The notes below the pieces were generated by a model. That model was not told where the DNA came from. It did no database searches and saw only the letters and a program-made list of their open reading frames with translations. Shown here piece by piece: positions 61,924 through 64,000 of a stretch of DNA of 64,000 nt (the stretch's first letter is position 1; each line of letters opens with the position of its first letter). A program made the position numbers and the translations under genes. The DNA comes from Mesorhizobium sp. J428 (lineage in GTDB: Bacteria; Pseudomonadota; Alphaproteobacteria; Rhizobiales; Rhizobiaceae): contig NZ_JAJOMX010000001.1 of assembly GCF_024699925.1 (NCBI RefSeq), positions 4,564,001-4,628,000 on the forward strand, written 5' to 3'.

Positions 61924-63132
61924 CTATTCGTGCCTCAACGCGTCGATCGGATCGAGCCGCGCCGCGCGCAGCGCGGGGAAGAAGCCGAACACCATGCCGA
62001 TCGCGCCCGAGAAGCCGACGGCGAGCGCGATCACCGGGATGCTGGGGCTGAAGGGGACGCTCATCGTTGACGAGGCGATGCCCGCGAGCGCCATGCCGAT
62101 GGCGATGCCGATCAGTCCGCCCAGCAGCGACAGCACCGTCGCCTCGACCATGAACTGGATCAGGATGTCGCGCTCCTGCGCGCCGATGGCCAACCGGATA
62201 CCGATCTCGCGCGTCCGCTCGGTGACGGAGACGAGCATGATGTTCATGATGCCGATGCCGCCGACGAGCAGGCTGACGCCCGCCACCGCGCCGAGCATGC
62301 CGGTCATCACCGTCGTTGCGCTCGCCATGGTCTCGGCGACCTGCGTCATGTCGCGCACGGAGAAATCGTCCTCCTTGTCGGCGGTGACGCGGCGGGTCTC
62401 GCGCAGGATATCCTCCACCTTCTCCTGCAACTCGGACATCACAGCGCCTTCCGCGCCGGCGACGTAGATCGTCTCGACATCGCGATTTCCCGCGATGCGG
62501 CGCTGGAAGGTGCTGAGAGGCATCAGCACCGTGGCGTCCTGGTCCTGGCCGAAGCCCGAAAAACCCTTTGATTCGAGCACACCGATGATCGTGCACGACA
62601 TGCGCCCGACGCGGATCGCCAGCCCGTCCGGATCGCCGCCGCCGAAGAGCTGGGTGCGCACGGTCTGGCCGACGAGGCAGACATTGGAATTGCCGCGTAT
62701 CTCCTGCTCGGTGAATTCGCGGCCGAGCACGACATTCCAGTCGCGGGCGGCGAAATAGGCGGTGTCGGAGCCGGTCACCAGAACCGACAGGCTGTCGGTG
62801 CCGGAGATAATGCGCACCTGCTTCTGCGAGGCGGCCGAGACGGCGCGGGCCTCCGGCACGCCTTCGATGATCGCCTGCACGTCCTTGTCGCGCAGCTCCT
62901 TGGCCTGGATGCGCGGCCCGCCGGGCTGGGGCGGCCCGCCGGCGCGCACGACCAGCAGGTTAGAGCCGAGCTTGGAGATGTCGGCCTTCACCTTCTCGGT
63001 GGTGCCGGAGCCGATGGTGATCATCGCGATGACGGCCGCGACGCCGATGACGATGCCGAGCAGTGTCAGCACCGAGCGCAGCACATTGCGGCGGATCGAC
63101 AGGAGCGCGAGGCGGACGGTTTCCCAGATCAT
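61924..63132 (-). CDS. ABC transporter permease, MacB/FtsX type
   Basis: A 402-aa permease. One helix near the start (LTLLGIVIGVAAVIAMITIG) is followed by a long periplasmic MacB_PCD domain (about 45-235) and three C-terminal helices in an FtsX domain (GAVAGVSLLVGGIGIMNIML, TERTREIGIRLAIGA, FSGAIGMVFGFFPALRAA). It forms the membrane part of a MacAB-like tripartite efflux system. In E. coli the ATPase and permease are one protein; here they are split between this gene and the one two bases upstream. The substrate, macrolide or peptide, is not predictable. Confidence 0.93.
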   Translation of the reverse strand: MIWETVRLALLSIRRNVLRSVLTLLGIVIGVAAVIAMITIGSGTTEKVKADISKLGSNLLVVRAGGPPQPGGPRIQAKELRDKDVQAIIEGVPEARAVSAASQKQVRIISGTDSLSVLVTGSDTAYFAARDWNVVLGREFTEQEIRGNSNVCLVGQTVRTQLFGGGDPDGLAIRVGRMSCTIIGVLESKGFSGFGQDQDATVLMPLSTFQRRIAGNRDVETIYVAGAEGAVMSELQEKVEDILRETRRVTADKEDDFSVRDMTQVAETMASATTVMTGMLGAVAGVSLLVGGIGIMNIMLVSVTERTREIGIRLAIGAQERDILIQFMVEATVLSLLGGLIGIAIGMALAGIASSTMSVPFSPSIPVIALAVGFSGAIGMVFGFFPALRAARLDPIDALRHE

Positions 63133-63134
63133 CG

Positions 63135-63836
63135 TCAGGCCGCCTCCAGGTTGAGCTCGTCGGAGGCGATGTGGCCGTCCACGAAGGTCAGGATGCGCCC
63201 GGCATGCGCCGCGATGTCCGCCTCATGCGTGACCATGGCGATGGTGAGCCCTTGGTCACGGTTGAGGCCGGTCAGCAGCTCCATGATCTCGTGGCTGCGC
63301 GCGGTGTCGAGATTGCCGGTCGGCTCGTCGGCGACGAGCAGGGTAGGGTTGGTCACGATGGCGCGCGCGATCGCGACGCGCTGCTGCTGGCCGCCGGAAA
63401 GCTCGGCGGGCGTGTGGCCCTCGCGTCCGGCCAGCCCGACCTTGGAAAGCGCTTCCAGCGCAAGGCGCCGGCGCTCGCGCGATGGCACGCCGCGATAGAT
63501 CAGCGGCAGCTCGACGTTTTCCACCGCCGTGGTGCGGGCGAGCAGGTTATAGCCCTGGAAGACGAAGCCGATGTAGAGGTTGCGCAAGAGCGCGCGCCGA
63601 GACCTGTCAAGCCCGCCGGCATCGACATCCATGAACAAGTAGCGGCCACGCGTCGGCGTATCGAGGCAGCCGATGATGTTCATCGCGGTCGACTTGCCGG
63701 ACCCTGACGGCCCCATGATCGCGACGAATTCGCCGGTCTCGATCGTGAGGTCCACGCCCGCGAGTGCGTCGACGCGGGCCTCGCCGGAGCCGTAGGTCTT
63801 CCAGACCTGTTCGAAAGTGACGAGCGGCTGCGTCAC
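63135..63836 (-). CDS. ABC transporter ATP-binding protein, MacB/LolD type
   Basis: A 233-aa ATPase with a GTG start: Walker A GPSGSGKSTAMNIIG, Q-loop VFQGYNLLARTTAVENVELP, signature LSGGQQQRVAIARAIV, Walker B LLVADEPTGNLD and the His in TIAMVTHEADIA. Length and motifs fit the LolD/MacB ATPase group that drives FtsX-type permeases. It overlaps no gene, lies two bases before the permease and begins three bases after the adaptor stop, so all three are one operon. Confidence 0.94.
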   Translation of the reverse strand: MTQPLVTFEQVWKTYGSGEARVDALAGVDLTIETGEFVAIMGPSGSGKSTAMNIIGCLDTPTRGRYLFMDVDAGGLDRSRRALLRNLYIGFVFQGYNLLARTTAVENVELPLIYRGVPSRERRRLALEALSKVGLAGREGHTPAELSGGQQQRVAIARAIVTNPTLLVADEPTGNLDTARSHEIMELLTGLNRDQGLTIAMVTHEADIAAHAGRILTFVDGHIASDELNLEAA

Positions 63837-63838
63837 GC

Positions 63839-64000
63839 TCAGGACCTCCGCTGCCTGGTCGACACAATCACCTGGTCGCCTTCCTCGAGGCCGGAGAGAA
63901 TCTCCGTCTTGCGGCCGTCGGTCGAGCCCGTCCGGACCCGCACCTCGGTCGGAGCACCGTCGCGCAGGACATAGAGCGTGCGGCTGCCGTCGGCCGGCTG
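63839..64000 (-). CDS. Periplasmic adaptor subunit (MacA-like), partial
   Basis: Only the last 53 codons are in the window: QPADGSRTLYVLRDG, then TEVRVRTGSTDGRKTEILSG and LEEGDQVIVSTRQRRS. This is the C-terminal membrane-proximal domain of HlyD/MacA-type adaptors, which link the inner-membrane ABC permease to an outer-membrane channel. Its stop lies three bases before the ATPase start. Confidence 0.85.
   Translation of the reverse strand, partial: QPADGSRTLYVLRDGAPTEVRVRTGSTDGRKTEILSGLEEGDQVIVSTRQRRS

Overview
The window is high-GC DNA (well above 60% by eye) from an alphaproteobacterium of the order Hyphomicrobiales (Rhizobiales), most like the Mesorhizobium/Phyllobacteriaceae group. The main evidence is a permuted two-piece tmRNA whose tag reads ANDNYAEARLAA, an sspB-DUF4169-ribbon-helix-helix operon, an hflK-hflC-DUF2065-Do protease cluster, and many RIME-like palindromic repeats. 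Assignment below order level is inference.

Positions 1-7.9 kb are an accessory region: a frameshifted membrane gene, a GIY-YIG nuclease stub, a rifampin ADP-ribosyltransferase (arr), clusters of palindromic repeats around a DUF559 nuclease-like gene, and nested insertion sequences. An IS3-family element with a GACC target duplication sits inside one repeat and is itself split by an IS110/IS1111-type element. A second, complete IS3-family element has an AGC duplication. Beside it is an AT-rich pair of overlapping unknown genes, one with a short pentapeptide-repeat stretch. From 7.9 kb the sequence is core-like, starting with uvrD/pcrA, which carries an in-frame RIME-like insertion.

10.7-27 kb: a CpxP-CpxR-CpxA-like envelope-stress operon with a CpxR-type box in front; two small secreted proteins sharing a C-terminal domain; a LOV blue-light histidine kinase with a single-domain response regulator; a thioesterase; a frameshifted FAD-linked oxidase; a large AsmA-family protein; an AI-2E-family exporter; a DUF302/Spy-like pair; the sspB operon; an AAA ATPase; and the tmRNA gene, which was found from its tag sequence. 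SspB is the ClpXP adaptor for tmRNA-tagged proteins and lies about 1 kb from ssrA.

27-42 kb: glycerophosphodiesterase, thyA-DUF4424-folA (thymidylate/folate cycle), hflKC-DUF2065-degP (membrane protein quality control), serB and miaA (divergent, overlapping start codons), a diguanylate cyclase, a 13-copy heptamer repeat, a HerA-type ATPase, a DUF1236 protein and a flavin monooxygenase.

42-64 kb: ilvI-ilvH behind a strong promoter and an apparently leaderless Val/Leu/Ile-rich leader peptide with a terminator; ilvC, the next enzyme of the pathway, is at 57 kb. In between are a LysE exporter, an unknown membrane/secreted trio, a RecD-like helicase, an alpha/beta hydrolase, pdxJ, kup, a redox-type oxidoreductase with a divergent HxlR regulator, and two further oxidoreductases. 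The end holds two PilZ proteins, a BA14K-like protein, a frameshifted nuclease/phosphatase overlapping a NUDIX gene, and a MacAB-like ABC efflux system that runs off the window.

Three otherwise intact genes carry single-base frameshifts (near 365, 17,695 and 60,692) and a fourth is suspected near 46,190. Either gene decay or uncorrected indel errors in the assembly could explain them.
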